From assembly GCA_016125375.1 (NCBI GenBank), contig WGLU01000001.1, positions 372,001-436,000 on the forward strand: a stretch of DNA of 64,000 nt, written 5' to 3'. A program made the position numbers and the translations under genes. Source of the stretch: Pseudomonadota bacterium (GTDB lineage: Bacteria > Pseudomonadota > Alphaproteobacteria > UBA1280 > RI-95). This document shows positions 63,273 through 64,000 of the stretch, piece after piece. Below the pieces are notes generated by a model that saw nothing but the letters and a program-made list of their open reading frames with translations, was not told the DNA's origin and did not search any database. Numbering within the stretch: the first letter of the stretch is position 1; each line of letters begins with the position of its first letter.

Positions 63273-63728
63273 TTAACCGTCGAACTTACAGCGCACCAGC
63301 AGTAAATCGTACCTGTTATCTTGCAGACTGGTCATACCAGGATAAGTGCTGAACAACCATCCGTTAAAAACTTCGCTCCCCATCGGGGTCTGAACGCTCA
63401 CGTAAGCGGCAAAGTTGCCATTCACACCACCGTGGTTAGGAATACAGGCGGATGTGGTAACCGTCAGCTTGCCGTCAATATCCAAGGTGCCGTCGCGGCT
63501 CAGTTGCACGTCTTCAACGCGGTTGAGGCGCTTACGGATAAGGCGCAGGGTTGCAGTATATGGTCCCAAATCTTCCACCTGCCGGGCCAAGGCCGGTTTA
63601 TAAGGCTCTTTGGTGGCAGAGGCATCGCTGCTTTCGCCGCTTTGGAAGGGTAACACATCAAAAAAACTCTGCCCAAAGGCAGGAACGGGAACCAACAGCA
63701 GGGAAATCAGCAGAATCTTATTCATCAT
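63273..63728 (-). CDS. DUF2155-like secreted protein
   Basis: 151 residues from ATG 63728 (63725 also possible). Signal peptide [20 protein letters not shown]. The C-terminal half carries a family-like pattern: [54 protein letters not shown] and a closing Cys, as in DUF2155 proteins of alphaproteobacteria. The two cysteines may be bonded. Function unknown. The start overlaps the end of the merR-like gene. Confidence 0.8.
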   Translation of the reverse strand: MMNKILLISLLLVPVPAFGQSFFDVLPFQSGESSDASATKEPYKPALARQVEDLGPYTATLRLIRKRLNRVEDVQLSRDGTLDIDGKLTVTTSACIPNHGGVNGNFAAYVSVQTPMGSEVFNGWLFSTYPGMTSLQDNRYDLLLVRCKFDG

Positions 63729-64000
63729 CACTCAACAAGGCGCGGATGGCGCGCAACTCGGCAACAGCCTCGGTCATATCGGAGGCGACTTCCGGCACAA
63801 CATCGGCAATGCTGGCACCACCACGTTTAAAAAATGCCTGCACGCCTTTGATGGTATAGCCTTCATCGTAAAGCAAGTGGCGGATTTTGCGCAGCAACTC
63901 TACATCTTCCGGGCGGTAATAACGACGGCCACCGCCACGTTTGAGCGGCTTAATACCCGGGAACTTGGATTCCCAGAAACGCAGAACGTGGGTGGCAACA
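63718..64000 (-). CDS. MerR-family transcriptional regulator, C-terminal part (runs off the window)
   Basis: A minus-strand frame open from base 64000 to a TAA at 63718-63720, 94 codons. It reads [20 protein letters not shown], then [38 protein letters not shown] and a helical end [16 protein letters not shown]. This is the winged HTH of the MerR family found after ihfA in many alphaproteobacteria. The recognition helix start lies outside the window; no metal-binding Cys is seen in the visible part. Confidence 0.9.
   Translation of the reverse strand, partial: VATHVLRFWESKFPGIKPLKRGGGRRYYRPEDVELLRKIRHLLYDEGYTIKGVQAFFKRGGASIADVVPEVASDMTEAVAELRAIRALLSDDE

Overview
The window reads as a chromosomal segment of a Gram-negative alphaproteobacterium with moderately high GC. 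The evidence is the gene order comEC / gltX / gltA, a short prolyl-tRNA synthetase, an RNase E with a large insertion in its S1 region, the efp-suhB pair, a MerR-DUF2155 pair, and remnants of the rne / amiC / mrcA / prfB cluster. No phage, insertion sequence or CRISPR array was seen. I cannot name the genus.

Layout. Bases 1-5200: comEC (partial, minus), gltX, a small unknown gene, gltA and rlmJ. 5.3-13 kb (minus): the lolC-lolD-dnaE operon, a degenerate EAL protein and proS. 13.1-13.6 kb: a tRNA with CAT anticodon followed by an unusual array of hairpins. 13.6-17.8 kb: a Tat-exported beta-propeller, then the most unusual locus of the window, then a secreted unknown. 17.9-19.3 kb: efp and a catalytically degenerate suhB. 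19.3-32.6 kb: a type II secretion operon (gspD E F G H J K L M N) in which the secretin carries a Pro-rich tail plus an OmpA-like domain, followed by a second membrane/coiled-coil/OmpA protein. 32.6-45.3 kb: copper chaperone, pheA, a GGDEF-EAL protein, dsbD, an AGCS symporter, a hydrolase, DUF192 and an AsmA-like giant. 45.3-58.4 kb: prfB with its programmed frameshift, PBP1A, a SulP-Usp pair, an amidase, an orphan dipeptide-type permease pair, and rne with a long leader. 58.4-64 kb: phasin-like protein, M48-TPR protease, accB-accC-hpt, DUF2155 and merR (partial).

Main discovery candidate. The gene at 15009-16736 encodes an XRE-type helix-turn-helix domain fused in frame to a full-length form I-like RuBisCO large subunit. 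The residues needed for carboxylation (equivalents of spinach K175, K201, D203, E204, H294, H327 and K334) are replaced or missing, while the fold and part of the phosphate-binding site are kept. Two bases downstream lies a 105-residue RuBisCO small-subunit homologue. No other Calvin-cycle gene is present. The simplest reading is that a RuBisCO complex has been turned into a DNA-binding, metabolite-sensing regulator. I know of no described system of this kind; a perfect 12-bp palindrome just upstream is a candidate autoregulatory operator.

Other points that a routine annotation would miss: the suhB product has lost IMPase metal ligands; the secretin is fused to an OmpA-like domain; gspC is absent and a 57-residue membrane peptide sits in its place; rne has a predicted leader of about 550 nt; and two transport cassettes interrupt what is usually a compact amiC-mrcA-prfB cluster next to rne.
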